From Betaproteobacteria bacterium (lineage in GTDB: Bacteria > Pseudomonadota > Gammaproteobacteria > Burkholderiales > SG8-39), in the NCBI GenBank assembly GCA_009693345.1, contig SHXL01000047.1:1-15623 (forward strand): a stretch of DNA of 15,623 nt. Reading direction: 5' to 3'. The notes under the pieces are model-generated. The model was not told where the DNA came from, made no database searches, and saw only the letters and a list, made by a program, of their open reading frames with translations. Of the stretch, positions 1 to 6,794 are shown piece by piece. A program made the translations under genes and the position numbers. The first letter of the stretch is position 1, and each line of letters opens with the position of its first letter.

Positions 1-21
1 CTAGAAGAAACGGAATTCTAG
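1..21. repeat. Short inverted repeat at window edge, upstream of the binding-protein gene
   Basis: The arms CTAGAA (1-6) and TTCTAG (16-21) form a perfect 6-bp inverted repeat around a 9-base centre. A third CTAG follows at 24-27, so this tetranucleotide, often scarce in proteobacterial genomes, occurs three times in 27 bases. It could be part of an operator for the transporter operon, but it is short, touches the edge of the window, and does not resemble the palindrome near marR. A TAGGAT at 25-30 looks like a -10 element but has no matching -35. Confidence 0.25.
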
Positions 22-65
22 TGCTAGGATGGCCTCGCAGCTAATCGCCACCAAAGGGGGAGACG

Positions 66-1265
66 ATGAAAATAGAACTGACGCAGGTGTTCGCGGCGGG
101 GTGTCTGGCTGCATTTGCGGCCGGCGCGAATGCGCAGACGGTCAAAGTGGGCGTGGTCCTGCCCTACTCCGGGGTCGGCGCCGAGTTTGCCCAGCAGGTG
201 GACCGGGGTATCCAGACGTTCATAAAGCTCAATCCGAACGCATTCGGCCCTTACAAGGTGGAGCTGATCAAGCGGGATTCCAAGAACCCGAGCGGCGCGG
301 AGGCCAAGACCGCGGTGCAGGAGCTGATCGTGCAGGAGAAAGTGGACATTCTCACTGGGTTCATCTACTCGCCCGACGCGATCGCTTCTGCCCAGCTCGC
401 CACCGAGGCGAAGAAGCCGATGGTGATCATGAATGCCGGCACCGCGTGGATCACGAATCTTTCGCCGATGATCTCGCGCGTGTCGTTCTCAATGTGGCAT
501 TCCGGGCATGCCATGGGCGAGGCCGCCGCCAAGAACCTCAAGGCGAAAACAGCGGTGATCGGTTACACCGACTTTCCCCCGGGCAAGGACAGCCTGGACG
601 CGTTCAAGCGCGGTTTCGAGCGCAGCGGCGGCAAGGTAATCGACGAAATCCCGATGGCGGGCCCCGCTCAGGTACCGGACTTCACACCGTTCTTCCAACG
701 TGCCAAGGATAAGAAACCCGACGTGTTTTTCGTCTTCGTGCCCTCAGGCGATCACGCGGTTGCAGTGATGAAGACTTACAACGCGCTCGGCATGCGGCAG
801 GCGGGGATCAAATTGGTCGGCCCCGGCGACTTGACGCCGGACTACAAGCTGCAAGGTATGGGCGACGCCGCCGTTGGACTGATCACGACCCATCACTACA
901 ACGCCGACCTCGACAATCCGCATAACAAGCGTTTCGTGGAATCCTGGAAGAAGGACTTCGGTGCGGCCTCAACGCCGGATTTCATGGGCGTGCAGGGCTA
1001 CGACGGCATGGCGGCGATCGCACACATGGTGACCACGCTCAAGGGCAGGATCGACGCGGACGCGGCGATCAATGCGCTTAGAGGCTGGAAGTACGACAGC
1101 CCGCGCGGGCCGATCTCGATCGATCCGAGGACCCGCGACATCGTGATGAACGAGTACCTGAGCGAAGTGGTGAAAAGCGGCGGTCGATTGGTGCAGAAGA
1201 ACATTGCCACCATCTACGCCGTCAAGGACATGTGCAAGGAACTCCAGGAAGGGCGTTGCAAATAG
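66..1265 (+). CDS. Periplasmic substrate-binding protein of a HAAT-family (Liv-type) ABC importer
   Basis: This 399-residue protein binds the substrate in the periplasm and delivers it to the LivHM permease encoded just downstream. Residues 1-23 form a Sec signal peptide: a short N-region with Lys2, a hydrophobic Ala-rich core, and a likely cleavage site after ANA before QTVKVGVV. The mature part has the type I periplasmic-binding fold of the leucine/isoleucine/valine-binding family, opening with VGVVLPYSG and including a DILTGFIYSP segment. The ATG at 66 follows a strong purine-rich ribosome site (GGGGGAGA) and is preferred over any upstream start. Family members bind branched-chain amino acids, amides, urea or aromatic acids. 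The nearby aryl-CoA ligase and MarR gene make an aromatic or related acid the better guess, which is inference. A hairpin terminator follows the gene. Confidence 0.92.
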   Translation: MKIELTQVFAAGCLAAFAAGANAQTVKVGVVLPYSGVGAEFAQQVDRGIQTFIKLNPNAFGPYKVELIKRDSKNPSGAEAKTAVQELIVQEKVDILTGFIYSPDAIASAQLATEAKKPMVIMNAGTAWITNLSPMISRVSFSMWHSGHAMGEAAAKNLKAKTAVIGYTDFPPGKDSLDAFKRGFERSGGKVIDEIPMAGPAQVPDFTPFFQRAKDKKPDVFFVFVPSGDHAVAVMKTYNALGMRQAGIKLVGPGDLTPDYKLQGMGDAAVGLITTHHYNADLDNPHNKRFVESWKKDFGAASTPDFMGVQGYDGMAAIAHMVTTLKGRIDADAAINALRGWKYDSPRGPISIDPRTRDIVMNEYLSEVVKSGGRLVQKNIATIYAVKDMCKELQEGRCK

Positions 1266-1300
1266 CGAACGTGCCCGACTTCGCGCTGTTGGGTAACATA

Positions 1301-1338
1301 CCGCCGCCTGCGGCATCCTGACGGGCGGCGGTTTTTTT
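1301..1338 (+). terminator. Rho-independent terminator or attenuator between binding-protein gene and livH
   Basis: CCGCCGCC (1301-1308) pairs perfectly with GGCGGCGG (1324-1331), with one further T-G pair inside (1309/1323), and is followed at once by seven T residues (1332-1338). This is a classical intrinsic terminator. The livH ATG begins at 1340, one base after the T tract, and the only purine-rich stretch that could bind ribosomes lies in the right arm. Part of the left arm (1303-1307) could instead pair weakly with GCGGC at 1310-1314. Partial readthrough would yield more binding protein than membrane components, as in other periplasmic permease operons. That role is inferred. Confidence 0.8.
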
Positions 1339-1339
1339 C

Positions 1340-2203
1340 ATGGATCCGGTCAGCATTCTCCTTGGCGGCTTCGCCTCGGGCATGGTGCTGTTCATCGTGT
1401 CGGTCGGCCTTTCGGTCACCATGGGGTTGATGGGTTTCGTCAATCTCGCGCACGGCGGCTTCGCCATGCTGGGTGGCTACGTCATCGTGCTGGCGATGAA
1501 GCATTGGGGTTTCTTGTTCCTGCCGTCGGTTGCGCTCGCCTTTGTCACCGTAGCCCTGTTTGCGGTGGTGCTGGAACGGCTGCTGTATGCGCGCCTCTAT
1601 CGGGCTACTGAGCTTGACCAGGTGCTGTTCACGATCGGTCTGGTGTTCGTGATGACAGCCGCGGTCACGCTGGGCGTTGGTCCGGAGACCCAGGTGGTGC
1701 AGCTGCCCGACTGGCTGCGCGGCCAGACCGACCTCGGGTTCATCAAATACCGCACTTACAGCCTGGCGCTGATCGCGGCAGGTGTGCTACTGGCAATCGG
1801 GATCTGGCTCGGCTTTGAGCGCACGCGCTTCGGCGCCCGCATCCGCGCCGCGGTGGACAACCGGCGCATGGCCCAGTCGCTCGGCGTGGATGTGGGGCGC
1901 CTGTTCGCCGTGACCTTTGCTATCGGCAGCGGCATTGCGGCGGTCGGCGGGGGCCTCGGCGCGGAAATCCTCGGCCTCGACCCAAATTACCCGCTGCGCT
2001 ATCTGGTGTATTTCCTGATCGTGGTTTCGGTGGGCGGTTTGGGCCGGGTAACAGGCGTGTTTTTTGCGGCACTATTCATCGGCGTTCTTGATTTCGTGCT
2101 CAAGATCTACTTCCCCAAAGGCGGCACGATCTTCATCTACGTCCTCACATTGGTCCTGCTGCTGTGGCGCCCGCGGGGATTATTCGGACGACGCGGGGCG
2201 TGA
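1340..2203 (+). CDS. livH: Branched-chain amino acid-type ABC transporter permease, LivH family
   Basis: This 287-residue inner-membrane permease should pair with LivM to form the translocation channel. It is almost entirely hydrophobic with about eight membrane spans, and has the family's N-terminal pattern VSVGLSVTMGLMGFVNLAHGGFAMLGGYV (a paraphrased stretch at about residues 20-49, key residues N-L-A-H-G). The cytoplasmic segment at about 155-180 (FGARIRAAVDNRRMAQSLG) matches the coupling region that docks on the ATPase. The length is normal. The ATG at 1340 gives the expected N-terminus but has no separate Shine-Dalgarno sequence, because the terminator-like hairpin and T tract fill that space. 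Its last bases overlap the livM GTG start (GTGA), indicating translational coupling. Confidence 0.92.
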   Translation: MDPVSILLGGFASGMVLFIVSVGLSVTMGLMGFVNLAHGGFAMLGGYVIVLAMKHWGFLFLPSVALAFVTVALFAVVLERLLYARLYRATELDQVLFTIGLVFVMTAAVTLGVGPETQVVQLPDWLRGQTDLGFIKYRTYSLALIAAGVLLAIGIWLGFERTRFGARIRAAVDNRRMAQSLGVDVGRLFAVTFAIGSGIAAVGGGLGAEILGLDPNYPLRYLVYFLIVVSVGGLGRVTGVFFAALFIGVLDFVLKIYFPKGGTIFIYVLTLVLLLWRPRGLFGRRGA

Positions 2204-3180
2204 TCGCCGCTACGCAGCTCGCGCGGCGTCACCGCTTCCGCTGGTGGGAATTGCTGCCCTGGGTCGCCGGCATCGCGGTGTTCTTCGCTTTTCCGAACTA
2301 TCTCTCCTTCGCCACTCAGGTGCTGATTACGATCCTGTTCGCGCTCTCGCTCGACCTGGTGCTGGGCTATGCCGGCATCGTCACGCTCGGCCATGCGGCG
2401 TTCTTCGGCGCCGGCGCCTACACGGTGGGCATGCTGGCGATGCACTGGGGGTGGCACGAGCCGTTCTCCGGCCTGCTTGCTGCGGCGCTGGTGGCGGCGG
2501 TGATCGGCTTCGCCAGCGGAATGGTGCTGCTGCGCACGCATGGCCTGACGCTGCTCATGCTGACGCTTTGCACTATGACACTGCTCGAGCAGGCGGCCAA
2601 CATGAGCGCAGCCTGGACGGGCGGCTTCGACGGCATGCCGGGGCTTTCGTTCAGCAAGATCCTCGGTCTGTTCGGTTTCGACGCGTTGTACTTCCGCTCC
2701 CAGTACCTCTACGCACTGGCGACCCTCTTTCTCTGCTTTGTGGTCGTGCGCATGCTGGTGTATTCGTCTTTCGGCCAGAGTCTCACCGGCGTGCGTGAGA
2801 ATCTCCTGCGCATGCATGCCATCGGCGCACCGGTACGGACACGCCAGGTACTCGCCTACACGGTCTCGGCGGCGCTCGCCGGCGTGGCCGGGGCACTGTT
2901 CACCCAGGCGAACGGCTATGTGAACCTCGCGGTACTCGGCCTGGAGCGCTCCGCCGGGGTAATGATCGTGCTCATCCTGGGTGGCTATGGGCGGCTGTAC
3001 GGCGCATTTGTCGGGGCGACAGCCTATATGGTGCTTGAGCACACGCTCGCCAAGGCGTACCCGACGGCCTGGCAGCTGGGACTCGGGCTGACGCTGATCG
3101 CGGTGGCGCTGTTCGCGCGCAATGGCGTCATCGGCATCGCCGATTCGCTGCGGCGGCGCCTGGAAGGGTCCGCCCGATGA
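2200..3180 (+). CDS. livM: Branched-chain amino acid-type ABC transporter permease, LivM family
   Basis: This is the second permease of the importer, 326 residues from the GTG at 2200, which overlaps the livH stop by four bases (GTGA). An upstream GTG at 2164 is also in frame but would overlap livH by 40 bases. The 2200 start gives a short basic N-tail (IAATQLARRHRFRWW) and then the first membrane span. Family hallmarks are LDLVLGYAGIVTLGHAAFFGAGAY (near residues 50-72, key residues G-Y-A-G and G-H-A-A-F-F-G-A-G-A-Y) and the coupling segment at roughly 195-212, with GVRENLLRMHAIG. The C-terminus is basic (RRRLEGSAR). The next gene, livG, starts 28 bases downstream. Confidence 0.9.
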   Translation: MIAATQLARRHRFRWWELLPWVAGIAVFFAFPNYLSFATQVLITILFALSLDLVLGYAGIVTLGHAAFFGAGAYTVGMLAMHWGWHEPFSGLLAAALVAAVIGFASGMVLLRTHGLTLLMLTLCTMTLLEQAANMSAAWTGGFDGMPGLSFSKILGLFGFDALYFRSQYLYALATLFLCFVVVRMLVYSSFGQSLTGVRENLLRMHAIGAPVRTRQVLAYTVSAALAGVAGALFTQANGYVNLAVLGLERSAGVMIVLILGGYGRLYGAFVGATAYMVLEHTLAKAYPTAWQLGLGLTLIAVALFARNGVIGIADSLRRRLEGSAR

Positions 3181-3208
3181 GCGGGCGGCGACCGCAAGGA
3201 TCTCCCCA

Positions 3209-3964
3209 GTGAGCGCCGCAATGCTCGAGACCAGGGGCTTGTGCAAGAGCTTCGGCGCCCTGGAGGTCGCGCGCGAGATCGACTTCCGTCTCGAACGAGG
3301 CGCGCGCCATGCACTGATCGGTCCCAATGGCGCGGGCAAGACCACGTTCGTCAACCTGCTTACCGGCGTGCTGCTGCCTTCGCGCGGCAACGTCCTGCTC
3401 GAAGGCGAGGATGTAACCACGCTTGCGCAGGCGAAAAGGGTCAAGCGCGGCATCGCCCGCACGTTCCAGATCAATCAGCTGTTCCGCGGCCTTACGGTGC
3501 AGGAAAACCTGTGCATTGCGGTGTCCGAGCGCCTTGGCGTGGGCGGTGCCATGCTGCGGCCCGCCGGCAAGCGCGCCGATGTGATCGACGAAGCGTCACG
3601 CCTGATGGAAATTCTGAAACTCGGCGAGGACGCAGGGCGACGCGTCGTCGAATTGCCCTACGGCCGCCAGCGCCTGGTGGAGCTTGCGATCGCGCTCGGG
3701 CTGAACCCTCGCGTGCTGCTGCTGGACGAGCCCGCGGCGGGGATTCCCAGCGCCGAGAGCCACATCCTGCTGGACGCCATCGCCACGCTTCCCAAGGATA
3801 TCGCGGTGCTCATCATCGAGCACGACATGGATCTCGTGTTTCGCTTCGCCGATCGCATCACGGTACTGGTGAGCGGCGCGATTTTCGCAGAGGGTACGCC
3901 CGCGGAAATCGCCGCCAACCGCGAGGTGCGCGCGGTCTACCTCGGGAGCGCGCTCGATGCGTGA
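3209..3964 (+). CDS. livG: ABC transporter ATP-binding protein, LivG family
   Basis: One of two ATPases driving the importer, at the cytoplasmic face. From the start chosen here it has 251 residues. Walker A is GPNGAGKT (38-45), the signature region is LPYGRQ (149-154, the usual LivG variant of LSGGQ), Walker B ends LLLDEP (Asp173-Glu174), and the switch His is His205 in IIEHDMD. I chose GTG 3209 because AAGGA at 3196-3200 lies eight bases upstream. The ATG at 3221 is too far from that site, and the reading frame open to 3122 lies inside livM. After Walker B the sequence reads AAGIPSAES rather than the more common AAGLNP. The 3' end overlaps livF by eight bases. Confidence 0.9.
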   Translation: MSAAMLETRGLCKSFGALEVAREIDFRLERGARHALIGPNGAGKTTFVNLLTGVLLPSRGNVLLEGEDVTTLAQAKRVKRGIARTFQINQLFRGLTVQENLCIAVSERLGVGGAMLRPAGKRADVIDEASRLMEILKLGEDAGRRVVELPYGRQRLVELAIALGLNPRVLLLDEPAAGIPSAESHILLDAIATLPKDIAVLIIEHDMDLVFRFADRITVLVSGAIFAEGTPAEIAANREVRAVYLGSALDA

Positions 3965-4658
3965 GACTCTCGCCTTGCGGGGGGTCAGCGCCGGTTACGG
4001 CGGAACGCACGTATTGGAGGGCATCGACCTTGCGCTCGGGCATGGCGAAAGCCTGTCCATCATCGGCCGCAATGGCGTCGGCAAGTCCACGCTGCTGGAG
4101 ACGATCATGGGACACACCACGCTGCACGCCGGCGACATCCGCCTGCGCGGCGACCGGATCGAGGCTGCGCCCGCGCATTTGCGCGCCCTTGCCGGGCTGG
4201 GCTATGTGCCGCAGGAAAGGGAGATTTTCCCGTCTCTGTCGGTGCGCGAAAACCTGGAGATCTGCGCGCGGTCCGGTCCGTGGACCATTGAGCGCGTGTT
4301 CGAGCTGTTCCCCAATCTCAAGCAGAGGCTCGCAAATGCCGGCACGCAACTCTCCGGCGGCGAGCAGCAGATGCTGGCAATCGCGCGAGCCCTGATGACC
4401 AATCCTTCCATCCTGCTGATGGACGAGCCCACCGAAGGCCTGGCCCCGGTGATCGTGCAGGCGCTCGCGCAGATGCTGCACCGCCTGCGTGGTGCGGGTG
4501 ACCTGTCGATCGTTCTGGTGGAGCAAAATAGCCGGGTGGCGCTGGAGTTCTGCGCGCGCACCGTGGTGATGGACCGGGGGCGGATCGTGTTCGACGGCGA
4601 ATCGGATCGTTTGCGCAAGGATCCGGAGTTCCTCGCCAGCCTGATCGCGGTCCAGTAG
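3957..4658 (+). CDS. livF: ABC transporter ATP-binding protein, LivF family
   Basis: This is the second ATPase of the importer, 233 residues, the usual LivF length. It has Walker A GRNGVGKST (37-45, Lys43), signature LSGGEQQ (from 132), Walker B ILLMDEPTEGLAP (Asp156-Glu157) and the switch region VEQN. LivF proteins characteristically have Gln-Asn where LivG has His-Asp, which separates the two paralogues here. The ATG at 3957 overlaps the end of livG, consistent with coupled translation. It is the last gene of the operon. Only 19 bases separate its stop from that of the convergent ligase gene, and I see no clear terminator there. Confidence 0.92.
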   Translation: MRETLALRGVSAGYGGTHVLEGIDLALGHGESLSIIGRNGVGKSTLLETIMGHTTLHAGDIRLRGDRIEAAPAHLRALAGLGYVPQEREIFPSLSVRENLEICARSGPWTIERVFELFPNLKQRLANAGTQLSGGEQQMLAIARALMTNPSILLMDEPTEGLAPVIVQALAQMLHRLRGAGDLSIVLVEQNSRVALEFCARTVVMDRGRIVFDGESDRLRKDPEFLASLIAVQ

Positions 4659-4677
4659 TTCGGGGGGCCGCAGCCCG

Positions 4678-6225
4678 CTAGGGTTTCTCGCCGAGCTCGC
4701 GTTCGATCAGCTCGCGCAGCTTGAAGCGCTGAATCTTTCCGGTGGCGGTGCGCGGCAGCTCCGCCACCGCACGGATCCATTTCGGCCGCTTGAAGCGCGG
4801 CAGGTTTTGTTGGCAAACTCGCCCCGCCGCCGCAAGCGCGTCGGCGGTGTCTCCCCGCGTGGCGACGAACATCGCGAGCCGTTCGAATCCTTCCGCGTCG
4901 GTTACTTGCACGCACGCGACCTCGCTGATCGCCGGGTTGCCGGCGACCGCTTCCTCTAGTTCGCCAGGCTGTACCCACTGTCCGGCGATTTTCAACAATT
5001 CGTCGGAGCGGCCCTGGTGCGAAAAGTATCCTTCCTTATCCCTGAGGAAAAGATCCCGGGTGCAGAACCAGCCGGCGTGGAATTGCGCTGCGGTCTGCTC
5101 GGGCCGGTTGATGTATCCGAGAGCAAGCGCCGGATGCCGCACCCAGAGTTCACCCGGCTCGCCGATCGCCGCGTCAATTCCGTCCTTGGTGGTTAGCCGC
5201 GTCCCGACGCCCGCGAGAGGTTTGCCCGTGTGCATGCCGTTTGATGTTCCCGGCGGCGTCACGATGCAGGCGCAGAAAGTCTCCGACATGCCGTAGAGGG
5301 ATAGGATCTCTGCGCCGGTCGCTGCCCGCCATTGTTCGATCAACTGCGCCGGCAGCCGTTCTCCAGCCGCGACAAAGCGCCGCACGCCGCGAAACGGCGC
5401 TAGGCGCGCTGCGCCGAGCGCGAGCAGGCGGCGGTAGAAGGTCGGCACGCTGAAAAACGCTGCGGGACGGTGCTGCTCGATGCGCTCGAGCACGGTCTCC
5501 GCGTCGGGCCAGTCGGGCTCGAGGATCGCAGTCGCGCCGGTTGCCAGCGGGCCCAGGAAACCATGCTCTAGTGCGTAAGAGAAAAAAAGCTTTGAGGTAG
5601 CGAAGGTCTTTTCACCCGCGGCAAGCCCTATTACCTCGCGCAGCGCCTGGCCTGCGCAGAGCAGGCTGCGGTGCGCATGCACGATACCCTTGGGCATGCC
5701 GGTGGTGCCCGAAGAGTAAAGCCAGAACGCGGGGTCTTCGGGGCGCGCCTCGAACGGCGTCGCCTGCGGTGCAGCGCGTGCCACGGCATCATGCCATGAC
5801 GGTGCGTGCCCGGGGTTCTGGCCCGCGATTACCAGACTGCTGGCGCCACTTTTGTCTTTCATATGCTCGGTGGCAAGATCGGGGCGCGCGAGCGCGAAGA
5901 CGTCCTCGACGATCGTCAGGCGCGCGCCGCTGTCGGCGTGGATATGGCGGTACTCGGCTTCCGAGAGCTTGGTGTTGAGCGCTACGGCGACCGCGCCGGC
6001 ATGCACCGCGCCCAGCCAGGCGGCGGTGAACTCGGGCGTGTCGCGCATCAACAGCAGCACGCGGTCGCCGGGAGAGACGCCAAGCGCGCGCAGCGCGTTC
6101 GCTGCGCGGGCGACCTGCGCCGCGAGTTCGACGTAGCTGAGCGTTTGCGCGCCGCAGATCAGCGCGGCGCGCGCCCCATGCCGCTGGAGCGCCGGGCTAC
6201 CGAGAAAGTGTTCTACAGCATTCAG
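4678..6225 (-). CDS. Benzoate-CoA ligase-like AMP-forming acyl-CoA synthetase (apparent CTG start)
   Basis: An adenylate-forming enzyme that would activate a carboxylic acid, probably aromatic, to its CoA thioester using ATP. From the proposed start it has 515 residues, normal for the family. The P-loop-like A3 motif YSSGTTGMPKG is at 170-180, and the catalytic Lys of PRTATGKIQRFKL is about residue 497. The segment SKLFFSYALEHGFLGPLATGA resembles benzoate-CoA ligases. The first conventional start (GTG 6060) would delete about 55 conserved N-terminal residues. The frame is open upstream to about 6303 with no ATG, GTG or TTG. A CTG at 6225 lies six bases after AGGA and gives (M)NAVEHFLGSPALQRHG, the expected family N-terminus. 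It is divergent from marR and convergent with livF, suggesting one uptake-and-activation module. The exact substrate is unknown. Confidence 0.85.
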   Translation of the reverse strand: MNAVEHFLGSPALQRHGARAALICGAQTLSYVELAAQVARAANALRALGVSPGDRVLLLMRDTPEFTAAWLGAVHAGAVAVALNTKLSEAEYRHIHADSGARLTIVEDVFALARPDLATEHMKDKSGASSLVIAGQNPGHAPSWHDAVARAAPQATPFEARPEDPAFWLYSSGTTGMPKGIVHAHRSLLCAGQALREVIGLAAGEKTFATSKLFFSYALEHGFLGPLATGATAILEPDWPDAETVLERIEQHRPAAFFSVPTFYRRLLALGAARLAPFRGVRRFVAAGERLPAQLIEQWRAATGAEILSLYGMSETFCACIVTPPGTSNGMHTGKPLAGVGTRLTTKDGIDAAIGEPGELWVRHPALALGYINRPEQTAAQFHAGWFCTRDLFLRDKEGYFSHQGRSDELLKIAGQWVQPGELEEAVAGNPAISEVACVQVTDAEGFERLAMFVATRGDTADALAAAGRVCQQNLPRFKRPKWIRAVAELPRTATGKIQRFKLRELIERELGEKP

Positions 6226-6250
6226 ACCGTTTCCTGTGCGGGCGGTTTTA

Positions 6251-6279
6251 TTGCCGAGAGGCGCAGTTTCGCCTAGGAT
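6251..6279 (+). promoter_or_regulatory. Candidate sigma-70 promoter for marR
   Basis: TTGCCG (6251-6256) and TAGGAT (6274-6279) are separated by 17 bases, each matching four of six consensus positions. Transcription would start near 6286, with the palindrome at 6309-6327 just inside the transcript. The -10 overlaps that of the opposing ligase promoter by two bases. Assigned by eye only. Confidence 0.35.
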
Positions 6280-6307
6280 CGTAGCGTCGCGGCCGTAGCA
6301 AGGTCAA
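6278..6307 (-). promoter_or_regulatory. Candidate sigma-70 promoter for the CoA ligase gene
   Basis: Read on the minus strand, TTGACC (6307-6302, five of six consensus bases) is followed after 18 bases by TACGAT (6283-6278, four of six). A start near 6271 would leave a leader of about 45 bases before the CTG at 6225. The -35 element sits one base from the palindrome at 6309-6327, so a bound MarR dimer could block polymerase. Confidence 0.45.
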
Positions 6308-6308
6308 A

Positions 6309-6327
6309 TTGTTTGGACGCCAAACAA
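6309..6327. promoter_or_regulatory. Perfect 8-3-8 palindrome, probable MarR operator
   Basis: TTGTTTGG (6309-6316) and CCAAACAA (6320-6327) are exact reverse complements around the 3-base centre ACG. Size and symmetry are typical of MarR-family operators, which usually lie between the regulator and its divergent target. Here it abuts the -35 of the ligase promoter and covers the marR TTG start at 6313. A MarR dimer on this site could repress both genes. Binding is inferred, while the symmetry is directly visible. I saw no second copy in the window. Confidence 0.65.
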
Positions 6328-6741
6328 AAACTCACTCCAGGTGCCCTGTACGGTCTGCTCGGCTACCGGTTGCGTCTCGCCCAGCAGGCTGTGTTCCGCG
6401 ACTTCGCCGTCAGCGTCCCTGGGCTCTCGCCCGGGCGCGTCGGGCTTCTGATCTTCATTGATGCCAATCCGGGCGTGACCCAGAGCCGTCTGGCGGAAGC
6501 GGTCGAGCGCGACCGTTCCACCATGGTCGGCGTGCTCGACCAGCTGGAAGCGCGCAGCCTGATCAAGCGGCGTCGCGGCGAGGACCGCCGCACCAACGGC
6601 CTGTGGCTGACGCGCGCCGGGTGCACGCTCCTTGCGCGTGCGCTGCGCGGCATCGCGCGGCACGAAAAGCGCATCGCGGCACGCCTTTCAGCCGCCGAGC
6701 GGCGACAGTTGCTCGAGCTGCTGGGCAGGATCTCTGGGTAA
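6313..6741 (+). CDS. MarR-family transcriptional regulator
   Basis: A 142-residue winged helix-turn-helix protein that should act as a dimeric, ligand-released repressor. The DNA-binding core spans about residues 37-100: VTQSRLAEAVERDRSTMVGV contains the helix-turn-helix, and RRGEDRRTNGLWLT is the wing with the conserved Asp-Arg-Arg. The start is TTG 6313 with AAGG at 6300-6303 nine bases upstream. No better in-frame start precedes it, and the N-terminus MDAKQKLTPGALYGLLGYRL fits the family's dimerisation helix. The start codon lies inside the palindromic operator, so autoregulation is likely. MarR regulators next to aryl-CoA ligases commonly respond to the aromatic acid or its CoA thioester, making that the favoured ligand here. 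The stop codon overlaps the A tract of the amtB terminator from the other strand. Confidence 0.88.
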   Translation: MDAKQKLTPGALYGLLGYRLRLAQQAVFRDFAVSVPGLSPGRVGLLIFIDANPGVTQSRLAEAVERDRSTMVGVLDQLEARSLIKRRRGEDRRTNGLWLTRAGCTLLARALRGIARHEKRIAARLSAAERRQLLELLGRISG

Positions 6742-6767
6742 AAAAAGGGGCGCCTTGCGGCGCCCCT
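6740..6767 (-). terminator. Rho-independent terminator of the glnK-amtB unit
   Basis: AGGGGCGCC (6746-6754) and GGCGCCCCT (6759-6767) form a perfect 9-bp stem with a 4-base loop. On the minus strand the stem is followed by seven T residues (A6740-A6746 on the + strand). It lies 27 bases past the amtB stop. For marR, on the + strand, the stem has no T run after it, so termination there would be weaker. Confidence 0.88.
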
Positions 6768-6794
6768 GAATTACCAGGAGGAACTCTTTTCGGC

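Noticed and set aside
2137..3474. 445-codon open frame on the - strand across livM and livG
   Set aside because: Antisense shadow of livM/livG with low-complexity Arg/Gln/His-rich composition and no ribosome site or family resemblance.
3241..4395. 384-codon + strand frame overlapping livG and livF
   Set aside because: Alternate frame of two clear ATPases; Arg-rich, no motifs, and crosses both real genes.
4659..4677. Possible terminator between livF and the ligase gene
   Set aside because: The 19-base gap is G/C-rich but gives no convincing stem followed by a T run on either strand.
6746..6767. Terminator hairpin as the marR terminator
   Set aside because: On the + strand the stem is not followed by T residues; the T tract is on the minus strand, so it mainly serves amtB.
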